A DNA stretch of 64,000 nucleotides from CAVRTM01 sp963696105. Lineage in GTDB: Bacteria > Actinomycetota > Actinomycetes > Actinomycetales > Dermatophilaceae. Positions 42,089 through 50,670 of the stretch are shown piece after piece. The first letter of the stretch is position 1. Every line of letters starts with the position of its first letter. Made by a program: the position numbers and the translations under genes. A model generated the notes under the pieces. The model was not told the origin of the DNA. It did no database searches and saw nothing but the letters and a program-made list of their open reading frames with translations. The stretch is taken from positions 558,001-622,000 of the forward strand of contig CAVOIP010000005.1 in assembly GCA_963696105.1 (NCBI GenBank), in the 5' to 3' direction.

Positions 42089-43192
42089 GTGACGACTGTC
42101 CACGCGCTGTCCCGGCAGGAAGCGCGCCGCATCGCCGTACGCGCGCAGCTGCTGGACGGCGACCGTCCCACCGACCTGCAGGAGGTCGTCCGGCACCTCA
42201 CCCTCCTGCAGGTGGACCACGTCCAGGCGGTGGCGCCGAGCGCCGACCTGGTGGCCTGGGCCCGGCTGGGGTCCGCGTACGCAACGGCCGAGCTGCACGC
42301 GGCGCTGGCCGCCCGCGTGCTGCTCGAGCTGCAGATGGCGGTCCGCCCCGCCGAGGACATCTCCTTGTACATGGCCGACATGGCGGCCTGGCCCGGCCCG
42401 GTGCGCAGCGACTGGCGGGACCGCTGCCGCGACTGGGTGGCCGCGAACGACGCGTGCCGACGCGACCTCCTGCACCGGCTCGAGGCGCTGGGTCCGCAGC
42501 GTGCCCGCGACCTGCCGGACACCTGCGATCAGCCGTGGGGGTCCTCGGGGTGGAACAACAACCGCAACGTCGGCCGGCTGCTGGAGATGATGGAGGCCCG
42601 CGGCGAGGTGGCGGTGAGCGGTCACGAGGGTCGTGACCGCGTGTGGGACCTCGCCGAGCGCGTCTACCCCGAGGTCGACGTGGTCCCGGCCGAGGAGGCG
42701 CGGCGCACCCGCGACGAGCTGCGACTGCGCTCGCTGGGCCTGGCCCGGGCCCGCGGGCCGGTGTGCCCGGGCGAGCCGCAGGACGTCGGCGAGGCGGGCG
42801 AGCCCGCGGTGATCGAGGGGGTCCGCGGACAGTGGCGGGTCGAGCCGTCGCTGCTGGGCCAGCCGTTCCACGGTCGGACGGCACTGCTGTCGCCGTTGGA
42901 CCGCCTCGTGTTCGACCGCAGGCGCATGCAGGAGATCTTCGCCTTCGACTACCAGCTCGAGATGTACAAGCCGAAGCGGTCGCGCCGGTGGGGCTACTAC
43001 GCGCTGCCCGTCCTGCACGGCGACCGGCTGGTGGGCAAGGTCGACGCCACGGCCGACCGCCGGGCGGGCGTGCTGCGCGTCGACGCGGTCCACGAGGACG
43101 AGCCGTTCGACGAGGCCACGAGCGCCACGGTGCGCTCCGAGATCGAGGACCTCGCACAGTGGCTCGAGCTGGACCTGGCCCTTCCCCACTAG
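42089..43192 (+). CDS. Winged-helix DNA-binding (AlkZ/YcaQ, HTH_42) family protein
   Basis: 367 residues. HALSRQEARRIAVRAQLL starts the family; VRHLTLLQVDHVQAVAPSADLVAWARLG is the first winged helix (key part LTLLQVDHVQAV with the catalytic Q-x-D region), and LLSPLDRLVFDRRRMQEIFAFDYQLEMYKPKRSRRWGYYALPVLHGDRLVGKVD is the C-terminal signature, of which LLSPLDRLVFDR and RRWGYYALPVLHGDRLVGK stand out. Relatives are DNA glycosylases that unhook interstrand crosslinks or remove alkylated bases (E. coli YcaQ/AlkX, Streptomyces AlkZ). It may protect DNA against an alkylating compound. Confidence 0.82.
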   Translation: MTTVHALSRQEARRIAVRAQLLDGDRPTDLQEVVRHLTLLQVDHVQAVAPSADLVAWARLGSAYATAELHAALAARVLLELQMAVRPAEDISLYMADMAAWPGPVRSDWRDRCRDWVAANDACRRDLLHRLEALGPQRARDLPDTCDQPWGSSGWNNNRNVGRLLEMMEARGEVAVSGHEGRDRVWDLAERVYPEVDVVPAEEARRTRDELRLRSLGLARARGPVCPGEPQDVGEAGEPAVIEGVRGQWRVEPSLLGQPFHGRTALLSPLDRLVFDRRRMQEIFAFDYQLEMYKPKRSRRWGYYALPVLHGDRLVGKVDATADRRAGVLRVDAVHEDEPFDEATSATVRSEIEDLAQWLELDLALPH

Positions 43193-43208
43193 GGGTCCGC
43201 GCCACCCC

Positions 43209-43694
43209 TCAGAGCAGGCGGACCATCTCGGACTCGGTGCCGCCGGGTGCGTTCTCGTAGGCGGTGACGACGCCGGTCGCCACGAAACCCATCCGTTCGT
43301 AGAGACGCCGGGCCGGCTCGTTCCCGTCCACGACCTCCAGCCGCACCCGGTCGCAGCCGAGCGCGGCGGCCCGGTCCAGCACCGCCTGTACCAGCAGGGC
43401 ACCCACGGACCGTCCCCGCGCCTGCGGCCGCACCCACATCCCGATGAGGTCCGCCTGTGCGGCGGGGCCCTTCTCGACGTACAGGCCCGCGGCGCCCACG
43501 GCCCGGCCGCCCAGCTCGGCGAGGTGGTGGTCGCACGAGGTGAGCCGGCCCCGCCAGGTGTCCTCGTCGAATGTCACCGCGTCGGCGTAGCGGCTGCCGA
43601 AGGCGCCCGGGGACTCCTGCAGCATCGCCAACCGGATCTCGCGATAGGTCAGCCAGTCCTCAGGCGTGAGCAGCCGGACGGTCGGGTCAGTCAA
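43209..43694 (-). CDS. GNAT-family N-acetyltransferase
   Basis: 161 residues. VRLLTPEDWLTYREIRLAMLQESPGAF, then LIGMWVRPQARGRSVGALLV with the acetyl-CoA loop, and RRLYERMGFVATG as the last motif. TTG 43694 overlaps the last codons of proC, so it is probably the next gene of that transcript. Paralogue of the GNAT at 39582-40118. Substrate unknown. Confidence 0.7.
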   Translation of the reverse strand: MTDPTVRLLTPEDWLTYREIRLAMLQESPGAFGSRYADAVTFDEDTWRGRLTSCDHHLAELGGRAVGAAGLYVEKGPAAQADLIGMWVRPQARGRSVGALLVQAVLDRAAALGCDRVRLEVVDGNEPARRLYERMGFVATGVVTAYENAPGGTESEMVRLL

Positions 43695-44494
43695 GGCCGG
43701 ACGCGAGCTGGGCGGAGCGGGCGGCCGCGGCCTCCATCGCGGTGAGGAATGCTGCGCGGACCTTGTGGTCGTCCAGCTGGCGCAGGGCCGCGATCGTGGT
43801 GCCGCCGGGGCTGGAGACCTGCTCGCGCAGCACCGTCGGGTGCTGGCCGGTCTCCTTGAGCATCGTCGCGGCGCCGTACAACGTCTGCACGACCAGCTCG
43901 GTGGAGGTGGAGCGGGGCAGGCCCAGCAGCACGCCCGCCTCGATCATCGCCTCGACGACGTAGAAGATGTAGGCCGGTCCGGAGCCGCTGATGGCAGTGA
44001 CCGCGTCGAGGTGCTTCTCGGCGAGCCGGACCACCTTGCCGCACGAGCGCAGCAGCTCCTCGGCCTCGGCCAGGTGCCTGTCGTCGCAGTGCTGCCCGGG
44101 GCTGACCGCGGCCATCCCCTCGTCCACCAGGGCCGGGGTGTTGGGCATCACGCGGACCACGGCGGTTCCGGCCGGCAGCAGGTTCTCGAGGTAGGCGGTG
44201 GTGATGCCCGCCGCGAGGCTGACCACCAGCGCGCCGTCGCGCAGGTGCGGGGCGATCTCGGCGACCAGGCCGGACATGTCCTGGGGCTTGACCACCAGGA
44301 CCACCGTGGTCGCGATCTTCGCCGCCTCGACGTTGCTCATCGTCCGCACGCCGTAGCGTGCTCGTCAGCTGCTGCGCCCGCTCCTCACGCCGCTCGGTGA
44401 CGACGAGCTCGCCCGCGTCCCGCCCGGCCCGGACCAGCCCCGACAGCAGCGTCTCGCCCATGACCCCGGCACCGAAGATGGCGGTGGTGGCCAC
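43687..44494 (-). CDS. proC: Pyrroline-5-carboxylate reductase, frameshifted
   Basis: Last step of proline synthesis, with NADPH. The N-terminal frame (44494 to about 44360) reads AIFGAGVMGETLLSGLVRAG with the Rossmann loop and ends in RAQQLTST. The homologous sequence resumes one frame away as YGVRTMSNVEAAKIATTVVLVVKPQD, followed by VRVMPNTPALVDEGM, ISGSGPAYIFYVVEAM and the C-terminal SSPGGTTIAALRQLD. An extra base near 44355-44358 (GTAGCGTG for GTACGTG) explains the break. Normal length of 268 after correction. Lies four bases after the proline dehydrogenase stop. Confidence 0.9.
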
Positions 44495-44497
44495 GGC

Positions 44498-45451
44498 TCA
44501 GCCCTTGGTCGCGAGCGCACGCAGGAAGAACACGGTGTTGGCGGGGCGCTCGGCCATCCGGCGCATCAGGTAGCCGTACCACTCGTGCCCGTAGGGGATG
44601 TAGACCCGCATCTGGTCGCCGCGGTCGGCCAGGCGCTTCTGCTCCTCGGGCCGGATGCCGTAGAGCATCTGGTACTCGAAGCTGTCCGCGGTGCGGTGGT
44701 GCCGGGCGGCCAGCGCGCCGGCGATCTCCACCAGGCGCGGGTCGTGGCTGGCCACCATCGGGTAGCCCTCACCGGCCATGAGGACCTTCAGGCAGCGCAC
44801 GTAGGACTTGTCGACCTCGGCGGAGTCCTGGAACGCCACCGACTCCGGCTCCTTGTAGGCGCCCTTGCACAGGCGCACCCGGCTGCCGGCGACGGCGAGG
44901 TCCCGGCAGTCGGCCTCGGTGCGGTGCAGGTAGGCCTGCAGCACCGCGCCGACCGACGGGAAGTCCTGGCGCAGCTCGAGCAGGGTCTCCAGCGTCGCGT
45001 CGGTGGTGGTGTGGTCCTCCATGTCGAGGGTCACCGTCGTGCCGGCGTTGGTCGCCGCCTGGCAGATCTCGCGGGCGTGGTCGAGGGCGATCTTGCGCCC
45101 GTCACCGGGGAGGTACTGGCCGACGGCGCTCAGCTTGACGCTCACCTCGGCCCGACCGCCCTGGGTCAGTCCCGCCTCGGACAGCGCACCCAGCAGCTGC
45201 ACGTAGGCGTCGCGGGTCGCGCGCGCCTGGTCCAGGTCGGTGGTGTCCTCGCCGAGGAAGTCGATGGTGCTGCGCCGCCCGGTGCGGTGCAGCTCGGTCG
45301 CCGCCCGGACGGCGTCGGCGGTGCCCTCACCCGGCACGAAGCGGCGCACGACGTCCCGGCTGACCGGAGCCTTCTCGACCAGGGTGCGGACCTGGCCGCT
45401 CTTCGACAGCTGCAACAGTCCCTGGCGCAGCACGGCGCTCGCATCCACCAC
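44498..45451 (-). CDS. Proline dehydrogenase
   Basis: 317 residues, a monofunctional FAD-dependent TIM barrel that oxidises proline to pyrroline-5-carboxylate. EVSVKLSAVGQYLPGDG, TVTLDMEDHTTTDATL, VGAVLQAYLHRTEAD, VRLCKGAYKEP, VASHDPRL, FEYQMLYGIRP and YIPYGHEWYGYLMRRMAERPAN are all present in order. GTG 45451 follows GGAGGAA. It is in the same operon as proC, which catalyses the reverse-direction step, an arrangement also seen in other actinobacteria. Confidence 0.93.
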   Translation of the reverse strand: MVDASAVLRQGLLQLSKSGQVRTLVEKAPVSRDVVRRFVPGEGTADAVRAATELHRTGRRSTIDFLGEDTTDLDQARATRDAYVQLLGALSEAGLTQGGRAEVSVKLSAVGQYLPGDGRKIALDHAREICQAATNAGTTVTLDMEDHTTTDATLETLLELRQDFPSVGAVLQAYLHRTEADCRDLAVAGSRVRLCKGAYKEPESVAFQDSAEVDKSYVRCLKVLMAGEGYPMVASHDPRLVEIAGALAARHHRTADSFEYQMLYGIRPEEQKRLADRGDQMRVYIPYGHEWYGYLMRRMAERPANTVFFLRALATKG

Positions 45452-45513
45452 GTGGTTCCTCCGGCACAGATCTCGGGTAGCGCGAACCGAGGTCCTCGGT
45501 CCGCGTGGACAGG

Positions 45514-45651
45514 CTAGACCCCGCGTGCCGGGGTGTCCTCAGGGCGTGCGACGCCGCGGCCTCCGGGACCCGGGAGCGATGGCGGCGACGACGACGCACG
45601 CGACGACGTGGCACGCGGGACCGCCGGCGCGACCGTCGGACGCGGGCTCAT
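45514..45651 (-). CDS. Possible small protein, Ser/Pro/Arg-rich
   Basis: 45 codons starting MSPRPTVAPAVPRATSS. Its ATG overlaps the TGA of the TIM-barrel gene (ATGA), the coupling used across this window, and the frame is open to TAG at 45514. No motif, no relatives known to me; composition is simple (Ser, Pro, Arg, Ala). It may be a real coupled gene or a chance frame in a 196-base gap. Confidence 0.3.
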   Translation of the reverse strand: MSPRPTVAPAVPRATSSRASSSPPSLPGPGGRGVARPEDTPARGV

Positions 45652-46454
45652 GCCGGTGCCGCGGCGAGGTGCAGTCGGGCGAAGGCGAGGGCCTCGGCCA
45701 GGTCGGTCTCGCGCTCGTCCACGCTGCGCCGGCGGGTGCCGACCTCCACCACGACCGACCCCTCGAAGGCCTGCTGCGCCAGCGTCTCGAGCAGCTCGGC
45801 ACACGGCTGCGAGCCGCGGCCGGGGACCAGGTGCTCGTCGCGGTTGGAGCCGCTGCCGTCGGCCAGGTGGACGTGCCGCAGCCGGGGCCCCAGCATCGCG
45901 GCCATCTCCATCGCGTCCGACCCCGCCGTCGCGGTGTGCGACAGGTCCAGCGTGACGTGGTCGTAGGGCTGGCTGACCGGGTCCCAGTGCGGCAGGTAGG
46001 CGAGCATCTCGCGGTTGCGCGCGCGCCACGGGAACATGTTCTCGACCGCGAGCGCGATGCCGGAGTCGTGCTCGCGCAGCGCCACCCCGTCGACGAAGTC
46101 GGTGGCGTAGTCGCGCTGCCAGCGGAACGGTGGGTGCAGGACCACCGTGTCGGCGCCGAGGTCGCCGGCCAGCTCCAGCGACCGGTCGACCTTTCCCCAG
46201 GGGTCGGGACCCCAGACCCGCTGCGTCAGCAGGAGCGTCGGCGCGTGGACGGACACGACTGGTACGCCGTGCAGCTCGGCCAGCGAGCGCAGCGCCCCCG
46301 CCTCCTGCGAGACGGGGTCGGTCCAGACCATCACCTCGACCCCGTCGTAGCCCAGCCGCTCGGCCAGGTCGAACGCGGCGGCACAGCCCTCGGGATAGAC
46401 CGATGCGGTCGACAGGGCCACGCGGGCGCCGGGCACCTGGACGGCAGCGGACAT
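45648..46454 (-). CDS. Sugar phosphate isomerase/epimerase-like TIM-barrel protein
   Basis: 268 residues of the xylose isomerase-like fold: RVALSTASVYPEGCAAAFDLAERLGYDGVEVMVWTD, with the part LGYDGVEVMVW, then VSVHAPTLLLTQRVWG, TVVLHPPFRWQ, LAVENMFPWR, VTLDLSHTATAGSDAMEM and RHVHLADGSGSNRDEHLVPGRG, of which HVHLADGSG and EHLVPGRG are metal-site blocks. The mycobacterial homologue lies beside ppx1 and proC too (from memory). The substrate is unknown. ATG 46454 has TACGCT seven bases upstream. Confidence 0.82.
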   Translation of the reverse strand: MSAAVQVPGARVALSTASVYPEGCAAAFDLAERLGYDGVEVMVWTDPVSQEAGALRSLAELHGVPVVSVHAPTLLLTQRVWGPDPWGKVDRSLELAGDLGADTVVLHPPFRWQRDYATDFVDGVALREHDSGIALAVENMFPWRARNREMLAYLPHWDPVSQPYDHVTLDLSHTATAGSDAMEMAAMLGPRLRHVHLADGSGSNRDEHLVPGRGSQPCAELLETLAQQAFEGSVVVEVGTRRRSVDERETDLAEALAFARLHLAAAPA

Positions 46455-46461
46455 GACCCCG

Positions 46462-46467
46462 AGCGTA
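46462..46467 (-). promoter_or_regulatory. Leaderless -10 of the TIM-barrel gene
   Basis: TACGCT on the minus strand, seven bases before ATG 46454. Confidence 0.45.
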
Positions 46468-46509
46468 ACGACCGCCGTACCGGCTCCTGCGCCCCGGCGG
46501 TCCGCGCGG

Positions 46510-47445
46510 TCAGGAGTGGGCGATCCACTCCATGCGACGCAGGATGACACCCTCGCGCAGCGCCCACGGGCAGATGTCGACGCGGTCGACACCGAGCAGG
46601 TCCATGGCCGCCTCGGCGACGACGGCCCCGGCCAGCAGCTGCCGGGCCCGGTTCGGGGACACCCCCGGCAGCGTCGCGCGCTGCCGCACGGTCATCATCG
46701 AGAGCCGGCCGACCATGTCGCTGACGTCCGCCAGCGCCAGGGACCGTGGGGCGTGGGGGCCTTCGGAGCTTGGCGCGGCACCGGCGATCCGCGCCAGTGA
46801 GCGCAGCGTCTTGCTCGTGCCCACCGCCCGGTCGGGGGCACCAACCTTGGTCAGGTCGCGCAGCACGCGGGCGATGTCCGCCCGGACCTGCTTGCGCAGG
46901 GCCCTGACCTCCGCCTTGTCCGGCGGGTCCTGGGCCTGCAGCGAGGCGCGGGTGAGCCGTCCGGCGCCGAGCGGCAGGCTGAGCGCGGCGTCGGGCTCCT
47001 CGTCCAGCCCCGCGGCCAGCTCCAGCGACCCGCCGCCGATGTCGATCACCAGCAGCCGGCCGCTGGACCAGCCGAACCAGCGGCGCGCCGCCAGGAAGGT
47101 CAGCCGTGACTCGTCCTCACCCGAGAGCACCTGCAAGTCCACACCCGACTCCTCCGAGACGCGCCCGAGCACCTCGTCGCCGTTGGGTGCCTCTCGAATC
47201 GCACTGGTGGCAAAGGCAAGCAGGTCCTCCACTCCCTGGTCCTCGGCGACCAGCAGGCACTCCTGGGTGAACTTCACCAGCGCGTCGGCGCCACTGGGGT
47301 CGATCCGGCCGTCCGGCTCGACGTGCTCGGACAGCCGCAGCTCGATCTTGTGGGACGACGCCGGCAGCGGGTGGCCGCCGACGTGGGCGTCGACCACGAG
47401 CAGGTGCACCGTGTTGGATCCCACATCGATGACACCGAGTCGCAT
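46510..47445 (-). CDS. Ppx/GppA phosphatase family protein
   Basis: 311 residues of the ASKHA fold. LGVIDVGSNTVHLLVVD is the first phosphate loop, AFATSAIREAPNGDEVL the conserved middle block with catalytic Glu nearby, and VIDIGGGSLELAAGLD the second phosphate loop. It should hydrolyse polyphosphate or pppGpp; the short form corresponds to mycobacterial Ppx1. ATG 47445 with TACGTT six bases upstream; divergent from the Cys-rich gene. Confidence 0.9.
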   Translation of the reverse strand: MRLGVIDVGSNTVHLLVVDAHVGGHPLPASSHKIELRLSEHVEPDGRIDPSGADALVKFTQECLLVAEDQGVEDLLAFATSAIREAPNGDEVLGRVSEESGVDLQVLSGEDESRLTFLAARRWFGWSSGRLLVIDIGGGSLELAAGLDEEPDAALSLPLGAGRLTRASLQAQDPPDKAEVRALRKQVRADIARVLRDLTKVGAPDRAVGTSKTLRSLARIAGAAPSSEGPHAPRSLALADVSDMVGRLSMMTVRQRATLPGVSPNRARQLLAGAVVAEAAMDLLGVDRVDICPWALREGVILRRMEWIAHS

Positions 47446-47451
47446 GGGTCC

Positions 47452-47457
47452 AACGTA
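47452..47457 (-). promoter_or_regulatory. Leaderless -10 of the ppx-like gene
   Basis: TACGTT on the minus strand, six bases before ATG 47445. Confidence 0.45.
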
Positions 47458-47566
47458 GCGAGGACCAGTCCCTCCCGGGCCGTCGCGCCACTGCGGATCT
47501 GTCCTGCGCCGCCGGCGACGACGCACGCGGACCGGTCCTGCGGACAGAGGAAACCGTTGCAGCGCC

Positions 47567-47572
47567 TAGGCT
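47567..47572 (+). promoter_or_regulatory. Leaderless -10 of the Cys-rich gene
   Basis: TAGGCT lies six bases before GTG 47579. Confidence 0.5.
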
Positions 47573-47578
47573 TGAGCC

Positions 47579-48385
47579 GTGCCCGAGACTCCCCTGGACA
47601 TCAGCCGCACGTGGGTCGAGTTCACCGACCCCGCCGATGCCGAGCAGCGCTACCGCTGCGACCTGACCTGGCTCACGTCGTCCTGGACCTGCATCTTCGG
47701 CAACGGCTGCGCGGGCATCCACGCCGACCGCCCGGACGACGGCTGCTGCACGATGGGCGCCCACTTCACCGACCAGGACGACGTGCGCCGGGTCAAGGCG
47801 GCGGTCGCCGACCTCGACGAGGACGAGTGGCAGTACCACTCGGTCGGCCTGCGCAGCGGGTGGACCGAGAAGGAGGACGGCCAGCTCAAGACGCGGGTGG
47901 TCGACGGCGCCTGCATCTTCCTCAACCGTCCGGGCTTCCCCGCGGGGGCCGGCTGCGCGCTGCACCAGCACGCGGTGTTCCACGGCAAGGAGCCGCACAC
48001 CCTCAAGCCCGACGTGTGCTGGCAGCTGCCGATCCGCCGGACCTACCGCACCGTCGAGCTGCCCGACGAGACGTCGTACCTGGAGGTCAGCATCACCGAG
48101 TACGACCGCCGGGGCTGGGGACCGGGTGGGCACGACCTCGACTGGTACTGCTCGGGCAACCCCGAGGCCCACGTCGGCCGCGAGCCCGTCTACCGCAGCA
48201 ACGCCGCGGAGCTGCGCGAGCTGATGGGCAAGGCGGCGTACGACGAGCTGGTGGTGCGGTGCGAGGCGCACCTGAGCACCGTGAAGGCGGTCCGCGCGCG
48301 CGGCGCGCGCCCGCTGCTGCCGCTGCTGGTGCACCCCGCCACGCTCGCCGCCCAGGAGGCGGCACCGCGGCGCGCGGGGCGCTGA
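47579..48385 (+). CDS. Conserved Cys-rich protein of unknown function (Rv0495c-like)
   Basis: 268 residues, soluble. The N-terminal third carries C27, C38, C44, C56 and C57 (CDLTWLTSSWTC, GNGC, DDGCC), followed by further Cys in GACIFLNRPGFPAGAGCALHQHAV and KPDVCWQLPIRR. Metal or iron-sulfur binding seems likely from the Cys/His spacing, loosely like YkgJ-type proteins. By position next to ppx it corresponds to mycobacterial Rv0495c (from memory). Aromatic pairs such as DLDWYCSGNPEAHVG are conserved-looking. No enzymatic motif is seen, and I do not assign an activity. Confidence 0.7.
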   Translation: MPETPLDISRTWVEFTDPADAEQRYRCDLTWLTSSWTCIFGNGCAGIHADRPDDGCCTMGAHFTDQDDVRRVKAAVADLDEDEWQYHSVGLRSGWTEKEDGQLKTRVVDGACIFLNRPGFPAGAGCALHQHAVFHGKEPHTLKPDVCWQLPIRRTYRTVELPDETSYLEVSITEYDRRGWGPGGHDLDWYCSGNPEAHVGREPVYRSNAAELRELMGKAAYDELVVRCEAHLSTVKAVRARGARPLLPLLVHPATLAAQEAAPRRAGR

Positions 48386-48398
48386 ACCGGACCCGGCC

Positions 48399-49103
48399 GT
48401 GACCGACGACATCATCCCCAGCCCCAACATCTGGAACGACCCCGACGTCTACGAGGCGGAGAACCTCGGGGTGGATCCCGAGCACCTCATCGAGTCGGCC
48501 ATGCGGGCCCTGCACGACTGGTCGGGCCAGCGGGTGCTGGACGTCGGCTGCGGCAGCGGCTTCCACCTGCCGCTGTTCGCCCGGACCGCCGCGTCGGTGG
48601 TCGGGGTGGAGCCGCACAGCCCGCTGGTCGAGCTGGCCCGCGAGCGGCTGGTGGCGCTCGGCCCGGCCACGGGCGAGGTGGAGGTCCTCGAGGGCGCGGC
48701 CCAGGAGCTGCCGCTGGAGGACTGCTCGGTCGACGTGGCCCACGCCCGCTGGGCGTACTTCTTCGGCCCCGGCTGCGAGCCCGGCCTGGCCGAGCTGGCG
48801 CGGGTGCTGCGCCCCGGTGGCACCGCCTTCGTCATCGACAACGACGCGTCGCGCTCGACGTTCGGCGGCTGGTTCCGCCGGTCCCTGCCGCACCACGACC
48901 CGGTCGCGGTCGAGCGGTTCTGGACCCGGCAGGGCTGGAGCCGCGAACGCATCGACACCTGCTGGGCCTTCGACAGCCGGGAGACCTTCGAGTCGGTGGT
49001 GCGGATCGAGTTCCCGCCCACGATCGCCGACGGCATCCTCGCCGAGCACGAGGGCACCGGCGTCGACTACGCCGTCAACCTGTGGTGGCGCACCTTCCCC
49101 TGA
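48399..49103 (+). CDS. Class I SAM-dependent methyltransferase
   Basis: 234 residues. RVLDVGCGSGFHLPLFARTAASVVGVEPHSPLVELA holds the SAM loop (VLDVGCGSGFHLP) and the acidic end of strand 2 (VEPH). EELPLEDCSVDVAHARWAYFFGPGCE and LRPGGTAFVIDND are motifs II and III of the Methyltransf_11 group. GTG 48399 lies 13 bases after the Cys-rich gene, so they are likely co-transcribed. Substrate unknown. Confidence 0.8.
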   Translation: MTDDIIPSPNIWNDPDVYEAENLGVDPEHLIESAMRALHDWSGQRVLDVGCGSGFHLPLFARTAASVVGVEPHSPLVELARERLVALGPATGEVEVLEGAAQELPLEDCSVDVAHARWAYFFGPGCEPGLAELARVLRPGGTAFVIDNDASRSTFGGWFRRSLPHHDPVAVERFWTRQGWSRERIDTCWAFDSRETFESVVRIEFPPTIADGILAEHEGTGVDYAVNLWWRTFP

Positions 49104-49139
49104 GCGGCGGCCCGACGGCGGCCTGTCGGTGGGCTCTCG

Positions 49140-49145
49140 TAGGTT
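49140..49145 (+). promoter_or_regulatory. Leaderless -10 of radA
   Basis: TAGGTT lies seven bases before ATG 49153. Confidence 0.5.
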
Positions 49146-49152
49146 GACGCCC

Positions 49153-50538
49153 ATGGCAGCGAAGGCACCGAGGACGACCCAGAGCAAGGCCGGGAGCTAC
49201 CGCTGCTCCGAGTGCGGGTGGACGACGATCAAGTGGGTCGGCCGGTGCGGCGAGTGCCACGCCTGGGGGTCGGTCAGCGAGATCGGCGCGGTCGCGGTCC
49301 GCACCACCGCAGCCGTGGTGGTGGACCGTCCCGCCATCCCGATCGGCGACGTCGACGCGCGCCGCGCCGAGGCCCGCAGCACCGGGGTCAGCGAGTTCGA
49401 CCGCGTCCTCGGCGGCGGCCTCGTCCCCGGCGCCGTCGTGCTCGTCGCCGGCGAGCCGGGCATCGGCAAGTCCACCCTGCTGCTCGACGTCGCCGCCCGC
49501 GCCGCGCGCGAGGGGCAGACCGTGCTCTACGTCAGCGGCGAGGAGTCCGCGGCCCAGGTGCGGGTCCGCGCCGAGCGGATCGAGGCCATGGCCAAGTCGC
49601 TCTACCTCGCCTCCGAGACCGACCTGGCCACGGTGCTGGGCCAGATCGGCCAGATCCGCCCCGACCTGGTGGTCATCGACTCGGTCCAGACCATCGCCAG
49701 CGGCGAGGTCGAGGGCTCCGCCGGCAACGTCGCCCAGGTCCGCGAGGTCGCCGCCTCCCTCATCCAGCTGGCCAAGTCGCGCGGCATCGCGATCATGCTG
49801 GTGGGGCACGTCACCAAGGACGGCTCGATCGCCGGGCCGCGGGTCCTCGAGCACCTGGTCGACGTGGTGGTGCAGTTCGAGGGCGACCGGCACTCGCGGC
49901 TGCGGCTGGTCCGCGCTGTCAAGAACCGTTACGGCCCCACCGACGAGGTCGGCTGCTTCGACCTCTCCGACGTCGGCATCGTCGGCCTCTCGGACCCCAG
50001 CGGGCTGTTCCTGTCCAGCCGCGACCTGATCGTCCCCGGCACCTGCGTGACCGTGACCCTCGAGGGCCGGCGCCCTCTGGTCACCGAGGTGCAGGCGCTG
50101 CTGGCCGCCAGCGTCATCCCGACCCCGCGGCGGACCACCAGCGGCCTCGACAGCTCGCGTGTCGCGATGATCCTCGCGGTCCTCGACCGTCGCGCCGACG
50201 TCCCGGTGCGCCAGGCCGACTGCTACGTCTCCACGGTCGGGGGGGTGCGTGTGAGCGAGCCGGCGGCCGACCTCGCGGTGGCCCTGGCGATGGCCAGCTC
50301 GGTGGCCGACCGGGCGCTGCCCAGGGGCACCATCGCGATGGGCGAGGTGGGCCTCGCCGGTGAGATCCGGCCGGTCACCGGGGTCCCACGCCGGCTGGCG
50401 GAGGCCGCCCGGCTCGGCTTCGGCAAGGCCGTGGTCCCCGCCGGCTCGCTGGGCGGCGGCCCGACCCCCGACGGCATGCAGGTCGTGGAGGTGAGCGACA
50501 TCCGCCACGCGGTGGCGCTGATGACCCACCCGGTCTGA
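49153..50538 (+). CDS. radA: DNA repair protein RadA
   Basis: 461 residues. A zinc finger with C18, C21, C32 and C35 (YRCSECGW, RCGECHAWG), a RecA-like ATPase with Walker A GEPGIGKST, Walker B LVVIDSVQT and the RadA-specific KNRYG, then a Lon-protease-like domain (SEPAADLAVALAMASS, GEVGLAGEIRPV). It drives branch migration during recombinational repair. disA follows 133 bases downstream, the usual actinobacterial pair; RadA is known to modulate DisA in other bacteria. Confidence 0.96.
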   Translation: MAAKAPRTTQSKAGSYRCSECGWTTIKWVGRCGECHAWGSVSEIGAVAVRTTAAVVVDRPAIPIGDVDARRAEARSTGVSEFDRVLGGGLVPGAVVLVAGEPGIGKSTLLLDVAARAAREGQTVLYVSGEESAAQVRVRAERIEAMAKSLYLASETDLATVLGQIGQIRPDLVVIDSVQTIASGEVEGSAGNVAQVREVAASLIQLAKSRGIAIMLVGHVTKDGSIAGPRVLEHLVDVVVQFEGDRHSRLRLVRAVKNRYGPTDEVGCFDLSDVGIVGLSDPSGLFLSSRDLIVPGTCVTVTLEGRRPLVTEVQALLAASVIPTPRRTTSGLDSSRVAMILAVLDRRADVPVRQADCYVSTVGGVRVSEPAADLAVALAMASSVADRALPRGTIAMGEVGLAGEIRPVTGVPRRLAEAARLGFGKAVVPAGSLGGGPTPDGMQVVEVSDIRHAVALMTHPV

Positions 50539-50670
50539 GGCGAGGCGCGCCGGTCCACGCAGCGGTCAGGCCATCGGCCCCGGCGACCCCCACCGGTTAG
50601 ACTTTGGCCAAGCCGTCCGGCACGCCCGGTCGTCCGTCCCGCACGCCTTCCCGAAAAGAGCCCGATTCCC

